A stretch of DNA of 64,000 nt from Atherix ibis (Eukaryota > Arthropoda > Insecta > Diptera > Athericidae). Position numbers and translations under genes: made by a program. This document shows, piece by piece, positions 26,085 to 42,800 of this stretch. The stretch spans positions 58,938,951 through 59,002,950 of the forward strand of contig OY282608.1 in assembly GCA_958298945.1 (NCBI GenBank). Reading direction: 5' to 3'. The notes below the pieces were generated by a model. The model was not told the origin of the DNA. It ran no database searches and saw only the letters and a program-made list of their open reading frames with translations. Numbering within the stretch: position 1 is the stretch's first letter; each line of letters opens with the position of its first letter.

Positions 26085-29000
26085 CGAACAAATCAACAAG
26101 CCAACAAACCAACAAACCAACAAGCCAACAAGCCAACAAGCCAACAATCCAACAAGCCAACAAGCCAACAAACGAACAAACCAACAAACAAACAAACCAA
26201 CAAACCAACAAACCAAAAAACCTACAAACCAACAAACCAACAAACCAACAAAACAACAAACCAACAAACCAACAAACCAACAAACCAACAAAACAACAAA
26301 CCAACAAACCAACAAACCAACAAACCAACAAACCAACAAACCAACAAGCCAACAAACCAACAAACCAACAAACAAATAAACCAACAAACCAACAAACCAA
26401 CAAACCAATAAGCCAACAAGCCAAAAAACCAACAAACCAACAAACCAACAAACCAACAAACCAACAAACGAACAAACCAACAAACCAACAAGCCAACAAG
26501 CCAACAAACCAAAAAACCAACAAACCAACAAACTAACAAACCAACAAACCAACAAACCAACAAACCAACAAACCAAAAAACCAACAAGCCAACAAACCAA
26601 CAAGCCAACAGTCCAACAAACCAACAAGCTAACAAACGAACAAACCAACAAACAAACAAACAAACAAACTAACAAACCAACAAACCAACAAACCAACAAA
26701 CCAACAAACCAACAAACCAACAAACCAACAAGCCGACAAACCAACAAACCAACAAGCCAACAAGCCAAAAAACGAACAAACCAACAAGCCAACAAGCCAA
26801 CAAGCCAACAAACCAACAAGCCAACAAACGAACAAACCAACAAACGAACAAACCAACAAACCAACAAACCAACAAACCAACAAACTAACAGACCAACAAG
26901 TCAACAAACCAACAAACCAACAAACCAACAAACCAACAAACCAACAAACGAACAAAAAAACAAACCAACAAACCAACAAGCCAACAAACCAACAACCCAA
27001 CAAGCCAACAAGCCAACAAAGCAACAAAGCAACAAACCAACAAACCAACAAACCACAACAAACCAACAAACCAACAAGCCAACAAACCAACAAACCAACA
27101 AACCAACAAACCAACAAGTCAACAAACCAAAAAACCAACAAACCAACAAGCCAGCAAACCAACAAAACAACAAACCAAGTAACCAACAAACCAACAAACC
27201 AACAAACCAACAAACCAAAAAACCAACAAACCAACAAACCAACAAGCCAACAAGCCAACAAACCAACAAGCCAACAAGCCAACAAACGAACAAATGAACA
27301 AACCAACAAACCAACAAACCAACAAACGAACAAACCAACAAACCAACAAACCAATAAGCCAACAAGCCAAAAAACCAACAAACCAACAAACCAACAAACC
27401 AACAAACCAACAAACCAACAAACCAACAAACCAACAAACCAACAAACGAACAAACCAACAAACCAACAAGCCAACAAACCAACAAGCCAACAAGCCAACA
27501 AACCAAAAAACCAACAAACCAACAAACTAACAAACCAACAAACCAACAAACCAACAAACCAACAAACCAACAAGCCAACAAACCAACAAGCCAACAGTCC
27601 AACAAACCAACAAGCTAACAAACGAACAAACCAACAAACAAACAAACAAACAAACTAACAAACCAACAAACCAACAAACCAACAAACCAACAAACCAACA
27701 AACCAACAAACCAACAAACCAACAAACCAACAAGCCGACAAACCAACAAACCAACAAGCCAACAAGCCAAAAAACGAACAAACCAACAAGCCAACAAGCC
27801 AACAAGCCAACAAACCAACAAGCCAACAAACGAACAAACCAACAAACAAACAAACCAACAAACCAACAAACCAACAAACCAACAAACCAACAAACCAACA
27901 AACTAACAAACCAACAAGTCAACAAACCAACAAACCAACAAACCAACAAACCAACAAACCAACAAACCAACAAACCAACAAACCAACAAACGAACAAAAA
28001 AACAAACCAACAAACCAACAAGCTAACAAACCAACAACCCAACAAGCCAACAAGCCAACAAAGCAACAAACCAACAAACCAACAAACCACAACAAACCAA
28101 CAAACCAACAAGCCAACAAACCAACAAACCAACAAACCAACAAACCAACAAGTCAACAAACCAAAAAACCAACAAACCAACAAAGCAACAAGCCAGCAAA
28201 CCAACAAAACAACAAACCAAGTAACCAACAAAGCAACAAACCAACAAACCAGCAATCCAAAAAACCAACAAACTAACAAACCAACAAACCAACAATCCAA
28301 AAAAACCAACAAACTAACAAGCCAACAAACCAACAAACCTACAAGCCAATAAACCAACAATCCAACAAACCAACAAACCAACAAACCAACAAACCAACAA
28401 ACCGACAAACCAACAAACGAACAAACCAACAAACAAACAAACCAACAAACCAACAAACCAACAAACCAACAAACCAACAAACTAACAAACAAACAAGCCA
28501 AAAAACCAACAAACCAACAAACCAACAAACCAGCAAACCAACAAACCAACAAACCAACAAGCCAACAAACCAACAAACCAACAAGCCAACAAGCCAACAA
28601 ACCAAAAAACCAACAAACCAACAAACTAACAAACCAACAAACCAACAAACCAACAAACCAAAAAACCAACAAGCCAACAAACCAACAAGCCAACAGTCCA
28701 ACAAACCAACAAGCCAACAAGCGAACAAACTAACAAACAAACAAACCAACAAACGAACAAACCAACAAGCCAACAAACCAACAAACCAACAAACCAACAA
28801 CCGAACAAATCAACAAGCCAACAAACCAACAATCCAACAAGCCAACAAGCCAACAAACGAACAAACCAACAAACAAACAAACCAACAAACCAACAAACCA
28901 AAAAACCTACAAACCAACAAACCAACAAACCAACAAAACAACAAACCAACAAACCAACAAACCAACAAACCAACAAACCAACAAACCAACAAACCAACAA

Positions 29001-32000
29001 ACCAACAAACCAACAAACCAACAAACCAACAAACCAACAAACCAACAAGCCAACAAAACAACAAACCAACAAACCAACAAACCAACAAACCAACAAACCA
29101 ACAAACCAACAAACCAACAAACCAACAAACCAACAAACCAACAAACCAACAAACCAACAAACCAACAAGCCAACAAACCAACAAACCAACAAACAAATAA
29201 ACCAACAAACCAACAAACCAACAAACCAATAAGCCAACAAGCCAAAAAACCAACAAACCAACAAACCAACAAACCAACAAACCAACAAACCAACAAACGA
29301 ACAAACCAACAAACCAACAAACCAACAAGCCAACAAACCAACAAACCAACAAGCCAACAAGCCAACAAACCAAAAAACCAACAAACCAACAAACTAACAA
29401 ACCAACAAACCAACAAACCAACAAACCAAAAAACCAACAAGCCAACAAACCAACAAGCCAACAGTCCAACAAACCAACAAGCTAACAAACGAACAAACCA
29501 ACAAACAAACAAACAAACAAACTAACAAACCAACAAACCAACAAACCAACAAACCAACAAACCAACAAACCAACAAGCCGACAAACCAACAAACCAACAA
29601 GCCAACAAGCCAAAAAACGAACAAACCAACAAGCCAACAAGCCAACAAGCCAACAAACCAACAAGCCAACAAACGAACAAACCAACAAACGAACAAACCA
29701 ACAAACCAACAAAGCAACAAACCAACAAACTAACAGACCAACAAGTCAACAAACCAACAAACCAACAAACCAACAAACCAACAAACGAACAAAAAAACAA
29801 ACCAACAAACCAACAAGCCAACAAACCAACAACCCAACAAGCCAACAAGCCAACAAAGCAACAAAGCAACAAACCAACAAACCAACAAACCACAACAAAC
29901 CAACAAACCAACAAGCCAACATACCAACAAACCAACAAACCAACAAACCAACAAGTCAACAAACCAAAAAACCAACAAACCAACAAGCCAGCAAACCAAC
30001 AAAACAACAAACCAAGTAACCAACAAACCAACAAACCAACAAATTAACAAACCAAAAAACCAACAAACCAACAAACCAACAAGCCAACAAGCCAACAAAC
30101 CAACAAGCCAACAAGCCAACAAACGAACAAATGAACAAACCAACAAACCAACAAACCAACAAACGAACAAACCAACAAACCAACAAACCAATAAGCCAAC
30201 AAGCCAAAAAACCAACAAACCAACAAACCAACAAACCAACAAACCAACAAACCAACAAACCAACAAACGAACAAACCAACAAACCAACAAACCAACAAGC
30301 CAACAAACCAACAAGCCAACAAGCCAACAAACCAAAAAACCAACAAACCAACAAACTAACAAACCAACAAACCAACAAACCAACAAACCAACAAACCAAC
30401 AAGCCAACAAACCAACAAGCCAACAGTCCAACAAACCAACAAGCTAACAAACGAACAAACCAACAAACAAACAAACAAACAAACTAACAAACCAACAAAC
30501 CAACAAACCAACAAACCAACAATCCAACAAACCAACAAACCAGCAAGCCGACAAACCAACAAACCAACAAGCCAACAAGCCAAAAAACGAACAAACCAAC
30601 AAGCCAACAAGCCAACAAGCCAACAAACCAACAAGCCAACAAACGAACAAACCAACAAACAAACAAACCAACAAACCAACAAACCAACAAACCAACAAAC
30701 CAACAAACTAACAAACCAACAAGTCAACAAACCAACAAACCAACAAACCAACAAACCAACAAAACCAACAAACCAACAAACGAACAAAAAAACAAACCAA
30801 CAAACCAACAAGCTAACAAACCAACAACCCAACAAGCCAACAAGCCAACAAAGCAACAAACCAACAAACCAACAAACCACAACAAACCAACAAACCAACA
30901 AGCCAACAAACCAACAAACCAACAAACCAACAAACCAGCAAGTCAACAAACCAAAAAACCAACAAACCAACAAACCAACAAGCCAGCAAACCAACAAAAC
31001 AACAAACCAAGTAACCAACAAAGCAACAAACCAACAAACCAGCAATCCAAAAAACCAACAAACTAACAAACCAACAAACCAACAATTCAAAAAACCAACA
31101 AACTAACAAGCCAACAAACCAACAAACCTACAAGCCAATAAACCAACAATCCAACAAACCAACAAACCAACAAACCAACAAACCAACAAACCAACAAACG
31201 AACAAACCAACAAACTAACAAACCAACAAACCAACAAACCAACAAACCAACAAACCAACAAACCAACAAACTAACAAACCAACAAGCCAAAAAACCAACA
31301 AACCAACAAACCAACAAACCAACAAACCAACAAACGAACAAACCAACAAACCAACAAGCCAACAAGCCAACAAACCAAAAAACCAACAAACCAACAAACC
31401 AACAAACTAACAAACCAACAAACCAACAAACCAACAAACCAAAAAACCAACAAGCCAACAAACCAACAAGCCAACAGTCCAACAAACCAACAAGCCAACA
31501 AACGAACAAACTAACAAACAAACAAACCAACAAACGAACAAACCAACAAGCCAACAAACCAACAAACCAACAAACTAACAACCGAACAAATCAACAAGCC
31601 AACAAACCAACAAACCAACAAGCCAACAAGCCAACAATCCAACAAGCCAACAAGCCAACAAACGAACAAACCAACAAACCAACAAACCAACAAACAAATA
31701 AACCAACAAACCAACAAACCAACAAACCAATAAGCCAACATGCCAAAAAACCAACAAACCAACAAACCAACAAACCAACAAACCAACAAACCAACAAACG
31801 AACAAACCAACAAACCAACAAACCAACAAGCCAACAAACCAACAAACCAACAAACCAACAAACCAACAAACCAACAAACCAACAAACCAACAAACCAACA
31901 AGCCAACAAACCAACAAACCAACAAACAAATAAACCAACAAACCAACAAACCAACAAACCAATAAGCCAACAAGCCAAAAAACCAACAAACCAACAAACC

Positions 32001-34339
32001 AACAAACCAACAAACCAACAAACCAACAAACGAACAAACCAACAAACCAACAAACCAACAAGCCAACAAACCAACAAACCAACAAGCCAACAAGCCAACA
32101 AACCAAAAAACCAACAAACCAACAAACTAACAAACCAACAAACCAACAAACCAACAAACCAAAAAACCAACAAGCCAACAAACCAACAAGCCAACAGTCC
32201 AACAAACCAACAAGCTAACAAACGAACAAACCAACAAACAAACAAACAAACAAACTAACAAACCAACAAACCAACAAACCAACAAACCAACAAACCAACA
32301 AACCAACAAGCCGACAAACCAACAAACCAACAAGCCAACAAGCCAAAAAACGAACAAACCAACAAGCCAACAAGCCAACAAGCCAACAAACCACCAAGCC
32401 AACAAACGAACAAACCAACAAACGAACAAACCAACAAACCAACAAACCAACAAACCAACAAACTAACAGACCAACAAGTCAACAAACCAACAAACCAACA
32501 AACCAACAAACCAACAAACGAACAAAAAAACAAACCAACAAACCAACAAGCCAACAAACCAACAACCCAACAAGCCAACAAGCCAACAAAGCAACAAAGC
32601 AACAAACCAACAAACCAACAAACCACAACAAACCAACAAACCAACAAGCCAACATACCAACAAACCAACAAACCAACAAACCAACAAGTCAACAAACCAA
32701 AAAACCAACAAACCAACAAGCCAGCAAACCAACAAAACAACAAACCAAGTAACCAACAAACCAACAAACCAACAAATTAACAAACCAAAAAACCAACAAA
32801 CCAACAAACTAACAAGCCAACAAGCCAACAAACCAACAAGCCAACAAGCCAACAAACGAACAAATGAACAAACCAACAAACCAACAAACCAACAAACGAA
32901 CAAACCAACAAACCAACAAACCAATAAGCCAACAAGCCAAAAAACCAACAAACCAACAAACCAACAAACCAACAAACCAACAAACCAACAAACCAACAAA
33001 CGAACAAACCAACAAACCAACAAACCAACAAGCCAACAAACCAACAAGCCAACAAGCCAACAAACCAAAAAACCAACAAACCAACAAACTAACAAACCAA
33101 CAAACCAACAAACCAACAAACCAACAAACCAACAAGCCAACAAACCAACAAGCCAACAGTCCAACAAACCAACAAGCTAACAAACGAACAAACCAACAAA
33201 CAAACAAACAAACAAACTAACAAACCAACAAACCAACAAACCAACAAACCAACAATCCAACAAACCAACAAACCAGCAAGCCGACAAACCAACAAACCAA
33301 CAAGCCAACAAGCCAAAAAACGAACAAACCAACAAGCCAACAAGCCAACAAGCCAACAAACCAACAAGCCAACAAACGAACAAACCAACAAACAAACAAA
33401 CCAACAAACCAACAAACCAACAAACCAACAAACCAACAAACTAACAAACCAACAAGTCAACAAACCAACAAACCAACAAACCAACAAACCAACAAAACCA
33501 ACAAACCAACAAACGAACAAAAAAACAAACCAACAAACCAACAAGCTAACAAACCAACAACCCAACAAGCCAACAAGCCAACAAAGCAACAAACCAACAA
33601 ACCAACAAACCACAACAAACCAACAAACCAACAAGCCAACAAACCAACAAACCAACAAACCAACAAACCAGCAAGTCAACAAACCAAAAAACCAACAAAC
33701 CAACAAACCAACAAGCCAGCAAACCAACAAAACAACAAACCAAGTAACCAACAAAGCAACAAACCAACAAACCAGCAATCCAAAAAACCAACAAACTAAC
33801 AAACCAACAAACCCACAATCCAAAAAACCAACAAACTAACAAGCCAACAAACCAACAAACCTACAAGCCAATAAACCAACAATCCAACAAACCAACAAAC
33901 CAACAAACCAACAAACCAACAAACCAACAAACGAACAAACCAACAAACTAACAAACCAACAAACCAACAAACCAACAAACCAACAAACCAACAAACCAAC
34001 AAACTAACAAACCAACAAGCCAAAAAACCAACAAACCAACAAACCAACAAACCAACAAACCAACAAACGAACAAACCAACAAACCAACAAACCAACAAGC
34101 CAACAAACCAACAAACCAACAAGCCAACAAGCCAACAAACCAAAAAACCAACAAACCAACAAACTAACAAACCAACAAACCAACAAACCAACAAACCAAA
34201 AAACCAACAAGCCAACAAACCAACAAGCCAACAGTCCAACAAACCAACAAGCCAACAAACGAACAAACTAACAAACAAACAAACCAACAAACGAACAAAC
34301 CAACAAGCCAACAAACCAACAAACCAACAAACTAACAAC
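26085..34339. repeat. 2.7-2.8-kb higher-order repeat, three tandem copies
   Basis: The CAACCGAACAAATC landmark (its CGAAC) lies at 26085, 28802, 31583 and 34340, which gives periods of 2717, 2781 and 2757 bp. Each copy carries two out-of-phase CCACAAC markers, at 27053/28087, 29890/30877 and 32623/33610. Copies 2 and 3 match at a constant 2733 bp over much of their length, from about 29.4 to 31.1 kb against 32.1 to 33.8 kb. The period differences are multiples of 8 and fit gain or loss of whole units. Confidence 0.9.
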
Positions 34340-37300
34340 CGAACAAATCAACAAGCCAACAAACCAACAAACCAACAAGCCAACAAGCCAACAATCCAAC
34401 AAGCCAACAAGCCAACAAACGAACAAACCAACAAACCAACAAACCAACAAACAAATAAACCAACAAACCAACAAACCAACAAACCAATAAGCCAACATGC
34501 CAAAAAACCAACAAACCAACAAACCAACAAACCAACAAACCAACAAACCAACAAACGAACAAACCAACAAACCAACAAACCAACAAGCCAACAAACCAAC
34601 AAACCAACAAGCCAACAAGCCAACAAACCAAAAAACCAACAAACCAACAAACTAACAAACCAACAAACCAACAAACCAAAAAACCAACAAGCCAACAAAC
34701 CAACAAGCCAACAGTCCAACAAACCAACAAGCTAACAAACGAACAAACCAACAAACAAACAAACAAACAAACTAACGAACCAACAAACCAACAAACCAAC
34801 AAACCAACAAACCAACAAACCAACAAACCAACAAACCAACAAGCCGACAAACCAACAAACCAACAAGCCAACAAGCCAAAAAACGAACAAACCAACAAGC
34901 CAACAAGCCAACAAGCCAACAAACCAACAAGCCAACAAACGAACAAACCAACAAACGAACAAACCAACAAACCAACAAACCAACAAACCAACAAACTAAC
35001 AGACCAACAAGTCAACAAACCAACAAACTAACAAACCAACAAACCAACAAACGAACAAAAAAACAAACCAACAAACCAACAAGCCAACAAACCAACAACC
35101 CAACAAGCCAACAAGCCAACAAAGCAACAAACAACAAACCAACAAACCAACAAACCACAACAAACCAACAAACCAACAAGCCAACAAACCAACAAACCAA
35201 CAAACCAACAAGTCAACAAACCAAAAAACCAACAAACCAACAAGCCAGCAAACCAACAAAACAACAAACCAAGTAACCAACAAACCAACAAACCAACAAA
35301 CCAACAAGCCAAAAAACCAACAAACCAACAAACCAACAAGCCAACAAGCCAACAAACCAACAAGCCAACAAGCCAACAAACGAACAAATGAACAAACCAA
35401 CAAACCAACAAACCAACAAAACGAACAAACCAACAAACCAACAAACCAATAAGCCAACAAGCCAAAAAACCAACAAACCAACAAACCAACAAACCAACAA
35501 ACCAACAAACCAACAAACCAACAAACGAACAAACCAACAAACCAACAAACCAACAAGCCAACAAACCAACAAGCCAACAAGCCAACAAACCAAAAAACCA
35601 ACAAACCAACAAACTAACAAACCAACAAACCAACAAACCAACAAACCAACAAACCAACAAGCCAACAAACCAACAAGCCAACAGTCCAACAAACCAACAA
35701 GCTAACAAACGAACAAACCAACAAACAAACAAACAAACAAACTAACAAACCAACAAACCAACTAACCAACAAACCAACAAACCAACAAACCAACAAGCCA
35801 ACAGTCCAACAAACCAACAAGCCAACAAACGAACAAACCAACAAACAAACAAACCAACAAACGAACAAACCAACAAGCCAACAAACCAACAAACCAACAA
35901 ACCAACAACCGAACAAATCAACAAGCCAACAAACCAACAAACCAACAAGCCAACAAGCCAACAATCCAACAAGCCAACAAGCCAACAAACGAACAAACCA
36001 ACAAACCAACAAACCAACAAACAAATAAACCAACAAGCCAACAAACCAACAAGCCAACAGTCCAACAAACCAACAAGCTAACAAACGAACAAACCAACAA
36101 ACAAACAAACAAACAAACTAACGAACCAACAAACCAACAAACCAACAAACCAACAAACCAACAAACCAACAAACCAACAAACCAACAAGCCGACAAACCA
36201 ACAAACCAACAAGCCAACAAGCCAAAAAACGAACAAACCAACAAGCCAACAAGCCAACAAGCCAACAAACCAACAAGCCAACAAACGAACAAACCAACAA
36301 ACGAACAAACCAACAAACCAACAAACCAACAAACTAACAGACCAACAAGTCAACAAACCAACAAACTAACAAACCAACAAACCAACAAACCAACAAAAAA
36401 ACAAACCAACAAACCAACAAGCCAACAAACCAACAACCCAACAAGCCAACAAGCCAACAAAGCAACAAACAACAAACCAACAAACCAACAAACCACAACA
36501 AACCAACAAACCAACAAGCCAACAAACCAACAAACCAACAAACCAACAAGTCAACAAACCAAAAAACCAACAAACCAACAAGCCAGCAAACCAACAAAAC
36601 AACAAACCAAGTAACCAACAAACCAACAAACCAACAAACCAACAAGCCAAAAAACCAACAAACCAACAAACCAACAAGCCAACAAGCCAACAAACCAACA
36701 AGCCAACAAACAAACAAATGAACAAACCAACAAACCAACAAACCAACAAAACGAACAAACCAACAAACCAACAAACCAATAAGCCAACAAGCCAAAAAAC
36801 CAACAAACCAACAAACCAACAAACCAACAAACCAACAAACCAACAAACCAACAAACGAACAAACCAACAAACCAACAAACCAACAAGCCAACAAACCAAC
36901 AAGCCAACAAGCCAACAAACCAAAAAACCAACAAACCAACAAACTAACAAACCAACAAACCAACAAACCAACAAACCAACAAACCAACAAGCCAACAAAC
37001 CAACAAGCCAACAGTCCAACAAACCAACAAGCCAACAAACGAACAAACCAACAAACAAACAAACCAACAAACGAACAAACCAACAAGCCAACAAACCAAC
37101 AAACCAACAAACCAACAACCGAACAAATCAACAAGCCAACAAACCAACAAACCAACAAGCCAACAAGCCAACAATCCAACAAGCCAACAAGCCAACAAAC
37201 GAACAAACCAACAAACCAACAAACAAATAAACCAACAAACCAACAAACCAACAAACCAATAAGCCAACATGCCAAAAAACCAACAAACCAACAAACCAAC

Positions 37301-39849
37301 AAACCAACAAACCAACAAACGAACAAACCAACAAACCAACAAACCAACAAGCCAACAAACCAACAAACCAACAAGCCAACAAGCCAACAAACCAAAAAAC
37401 CAACAAACCAACAAACTAACAAACCAACAAACCAACAAACCAAAAAACCAACAAGCCAACAAACCAACAAGCCAACAGTCCAACAAACCAACAAGCTAAC
37501 AAACGAACAAACCAACAAACAAACAAACAAACAAACTAACGAACCAACAAACCAACAAACCAACAAACCAACAAACCAACAAACCAACAAACCAACAAAC
37601 CAACAAGCCGACAAACCAACAAACCAACAAGCCAACAAGCCAAAAAACGAACAAACCAACAAGCCAACAAGCCAACAAGCCAACAAACCAACAAACGAAC
37701 AAACCAACAAACCAACAAACCAACAAGCCAACAAACCAACAAGCCAACAAGCCAACAAACCAAAAAACCAACAAACCAACAAACTAACAAACCAACAAAC
37801 CAACAAACCAACAAACCAACAAACCAACAAGCCAACAAACCAACAAGCCAACAGTCCAACAAACCAACAAGCTAACAAACGAACAAACCAACAAACAAAC
37901 AAACAAACAAACTAACAAACCAACAAACCAACTAACCAACAAACCAACAAACCAACAAACCAACAAGCCGACAAACCAACAAACCAACAAGCCAACAAGC
38001 CAAAAAACGAACAAACCAACAAACCAACAAGCCAACAAGCCAACAAACCAACAAGCCAACAAACGAACAAACCAACAAACAAACAAACCAACAAACCAAC
38101 AAACCAACAAACCAACAAACTAACAAACCAACAAGTCAACAAACCAACAAACCAACAAACCAACAAACCAACAAACCAACAAACGAACAAAAAAACAAAC
38201 CAACAAACCAACAAGCTAACAAACCAACAACCCAACAAGCCATCAAGCCAACAAAGCAACAAACCAACACACCAACAAACCACAACAAACCAACAAACCA
38301 ACAAGCCAACAAACCAACAAACCAACAAACCAACAAACCAACAAGTCAACAAACCAAAAAACCAACAAACCAACAAACCAACAAGCCAGCAAACCAACAA
38401 AACAACCAACCAAGTAACCAACAAAGCAACAAACCAACAAACCAGCAATCCAAAAAACCAACAAACTAACAAACCAACAAACCAACAATCCAAAAAACCA
38501 ACAAACTAACAAGCCAACAAACCAACAAACCTACAAGCCAATAAACCAACAATCCAACAAACCAACAAACCAACAAACCAACAAGCCAACAAGCCAACAA
38601 ACCAAAAAACCAACAAACCAACAAACTAACAAACCAACAAACCAACAAACCAACAAACCAAAAAACCAACAAGCCAACAAACCAACAAGCCAACAGTCCA
38701 ACAAACCAACAAGCTAACAAACGAACAAACCAACAAACAAACAAACAAACAAACTAACAAACCAACAAACCAACAAACCAACAAACCAACAAACCAACAA
38801 GCCGACAAACCAACAAACCAACAAGCCAACAAGCCAAAAAACGAACAAACCAACAAGCCAACAAGCCAACAAGCCAACAAACCAACAAGCCAACAAACGA
38901 ACAAACCAACAAACGAACAAACCAACAAACCAACAAACCAACAAACCAACAAACCAACAAACTAACAGACCAACAAGTCAACAAACCAACAAACCAACAA
39001 ACCAACAAACGAACAAAAAAACAAACCAACAAACCAACAAGCCAACAAACCAACAACCCAACAAGCCAACAAGCCAACAAAGCAACAAAGCAACAAACCA
39101 ACAAACCAACAAACCACAACAAACCAACAAACCAACAAGCCAACAAACCAACAAACCAACAAACCAACAAACCAACAAGTCAACAAACCAAAAAACCAAC
39201 AAACCAACAAGCCAGCAAACCAACAAAACAACAAACCAAGTAACCAACAAACCAACAAACTAACAAACCAACAATCCAAAAAACCAACAAACCAACAAAC
39301 CAACAAGCCAACAAGCCAACAAACCAACAAGCCAACAAGCCAACAAACGAACAAATGAACAAACCAACAAACCAACAAACCAACAAACGAACAAACCAAC
39401 AAACCAACAAACCAACAAACCAATAAGCCAACAAGCCAAAAAACCAACAAACCAACAAACCAACAAACCAACAAACCAACAAACCAACAAACCAACAAAC
39501 GAACAAACCAACAAACCAACAAACCAACAAGCCAACAAACCAACAAGCCAACAAGCCAACAAACCAAAAAACCAACAAACCAACAAACTAACAAACCAAC
39601 AAACCAACAAACCAACAAACCAACAAACCAACAAACCAACAAACCAACAAGCCAACAAACCAACAAGCCAACAAACCAACAAGCCAACAATCCAACAAAC
39701 CAACAAGCTAACAAACGAACAAACCAACAAACAAACAAACAAACAAACTAACAAACCAACAAACCAACAAACCAACAAACCAACAAACCAACAAACCAAC
39801 AAGCCGACAAACCAACAAACCAACAAGCCAACAAGCCAAAAAACGAACA
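34340..39849. repeat. Shortened derivatives (1.2-1.6 kb) of the 2.75-kb unit
   Basis: The CAACCGAAC landmark continues at 34340, 35910 and 37120 (spacings 1570 and 1210). Between these landmarks there is now one CCACAAC marker rather than two, at 35155 and at 36493 (1338 apart). ACTAACGAACC recurs near 34776, 36122 and 37540 (1346 and 1418 apart). Further CCACAAC markers are at 38280 and 39114. The copies look like internally deleted versions of the preceding three. Confidence 0.7.
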
Positions 39850-42800
39850 AACCAACAAGCCAACAAGGCCACAAGCCAACAAACCAACAAGCCAACAAAC
39901 GAACAAACCAACAAACAAACAAACCAACAAACCAACAAACCAACAAACCAACAAACTAACAAACCAACAAGTCAACAAACCAACAAACCAACAAACCAAC
40001 AAACCAACAAACGAACAAAAAAATAAACCAACAAAACAACAAGCCAGCAAACCAACAACCCAACAAGCCAACAAGCCAACAAAGTAACAAACCAACAAAC
40101 CAACAAACCACAACAAACCAACAAACCAACAAGCCAACAAACCAACAAACCAACAAACCAACAAACCAACAAGCCAACAAGCCAACAAACCAAAAAACCA
40201 ACAAACCAACAAACTAACAAACCAACAAACCAACAAACCAACAAACCAAAAAACCAACAAGCCAACAAACCAACAAGCCAACAGTCCAACAAACCAACAA
40301 GCTAACAAACGAACAAACCAACAAACAAACAAACAAACAAACTAACAAACCAACAAACCAACAAACCAACAAACCAACAAACCAACAAGCCGACAAACCA
40401 ACAAACCAACAAGCCAACAAGCCAAAAAACGAACAAACCAACAAGCCAACAAGCCAACAAGCCAACAAACCAACAAGCCAACAAACGAACAAACCAACAA
40501 ACGAACAAACCAACAAACCAACAAACCAACAAACCAACAAACTAACAGACCAACAAGTCAACAAACCAACAAACCAACAAACCAACAAACCAACAAACCA
40601 ACAAACGAACAAAAAAACAAACCAACAAACCAACAAGCCAACAAACCAACAACCCAACAAGCCAACAAAGCAACAAAGCAACAAACCAACAAACCAACAA
40701 ACCACAACAAACCAACAAACCAACAAGCCAACAAACCAACAAACCAACAAACCAACAAACCAACAAGTCAACAAACCAAAAAACCAACAAACCAACAAGC
40801 CAGCAAACCAACAAAACAACAAACCAAGTAACCAACAAACCAACAAACTAACAAACCAACAATCCAAAAAACCAACAAACCAACAAACCAACAAGCCAAC
40901 AAGCCAACAAACCAACAAGCCAACAAGCCAACAAACGAACAAATGAACAAACCAACAAACCAACAAACCAACAAACGAACAAACCAACAAACCAACAAAC
41001 CAACAAACCAATAAGCCAACAAGCCAAAAAACCAACAAACCAACAAACCAACAAACCAACAAACCAACAAACCAACAAACCAACAAACGAACAAACCAAC
41101 AAACCAACAAACCAACAAGCCAACAAACCAACAAGCCAACAAGCCAACAAACCAAAAAACCAACAAACCAACAAACTAACAAACCAACAAACCAACAAAC
41201 CAACAAACCAACAAACCAACAAACCAACAAGCCAACAAACCAACAAGCCAACAAACCAACAAGCCAACAATCCAACAAACCAACAAGCTAACAAACGAAC
41301 AAACCAACAAACAAACAAACAAACAAACTAACAAACCAACAAACCAACAAACCAACAAACCAACAAACCAACAAACCAACAAGCCGACAAACCAACAAAC
41401 CAACAAGCCAACAAGCCAAAAAACGAACAAACCAACAAGCCAACAAGGCCACAAGCCAACAAACCAACAAGCCAACAAACGAACAAACCAACAAACAAAC
41501 AAACCAACAAACCAACAAACCAACAAACCAACAAACCAACAAACCAACAAACTAACAAACCAACAAGTCAACAAACCAACAAACCAACAAACCAACAAAC
41601 CAACAAACGAACAAAAAAATAAACCAACAAACCAACAAGCCAACAAACCAACAACCCAACAAGCCAACAAGCCAACAAAGTAACAAACCAACAAACCAAC
41701 AAACCACAACAAACCAACAAACCAACAAGCCAACAAACCAACAAACCAACAAACCAACAAACCAACAAACCAACAAGCCAACAAACCAAAAAACCAACAA
41801 ACTAACAAACCAACAAGCCAGCAAACCAACAAAACAACAAACCAAGTAACCAACAAACCAACAAACCAACAAACCAACAATCCAAAAAACCAACAAACCA
41901 ACAAATCAACAAGCCAACAAGCCAACAAAGCAACAAGCCAACAAACAAACAAATGAACAAACCAACAAACCAACAAACCAACAAACGAACAAACCAACTA
42001 ACCAACAAACCAACAAACCAACAAACCAACAAACGAACAAGCTAACAAACCAACAAACCAACAAACCAACAAACCAACAAACCAACAAACCACCAAACCA
42101 ACCAACGAACAAACAAACAAACCAACAAACCAACAAACCAAGAAACCAGCAAACCAATAAACCAACAAGCCAACAAGCTATCAAACAAATAAACCAACAA
42201 ACCAACAAACCAACAAACAAATAAACCAACAAACCAACAAGCCAACAAACCAACAAGCCAAAAAACCAACAAACCACCAAGCCAACAAGCCAACAAACCA
42301 ACAAGCCAACAAACAAACAAGCGAACAAACCAAAAAACCAATAAACCAACTAACCAACAAGCCAACAAACCAACAAACCAACAAACCAAGTAACCAACAA
42401 GCCAAGAAACCAACAAACCAATAAACCAACAAACCAACAAACCAACAAACCAACAAACCAACAAAACGACAAGCCAACAAACGAACAAACCAACAAACCA
42501 ACAAACCAACAAACCAACAAGCCAACAAACCAACAAGCCAACAAACCAACAAACCAACAAAATAACAAACCACAAGCCAACAAGCCAACAAGCCAACAAA
42601 CCAACAAACCTACAAACCAACAAACCAACAAACCAACAAACCGACATACCAACAAATCAACAAACCAACAAACCAACAAACCAACAAGCCAACAAACTAA
42701 CAAGCCAACAAACCAACAAACCAACTGACCAACAAACCAACAAACCAACAAACCAACTAGCCAACAAACCAACAAACCAACAAGCCAACAAGCCATCAAG

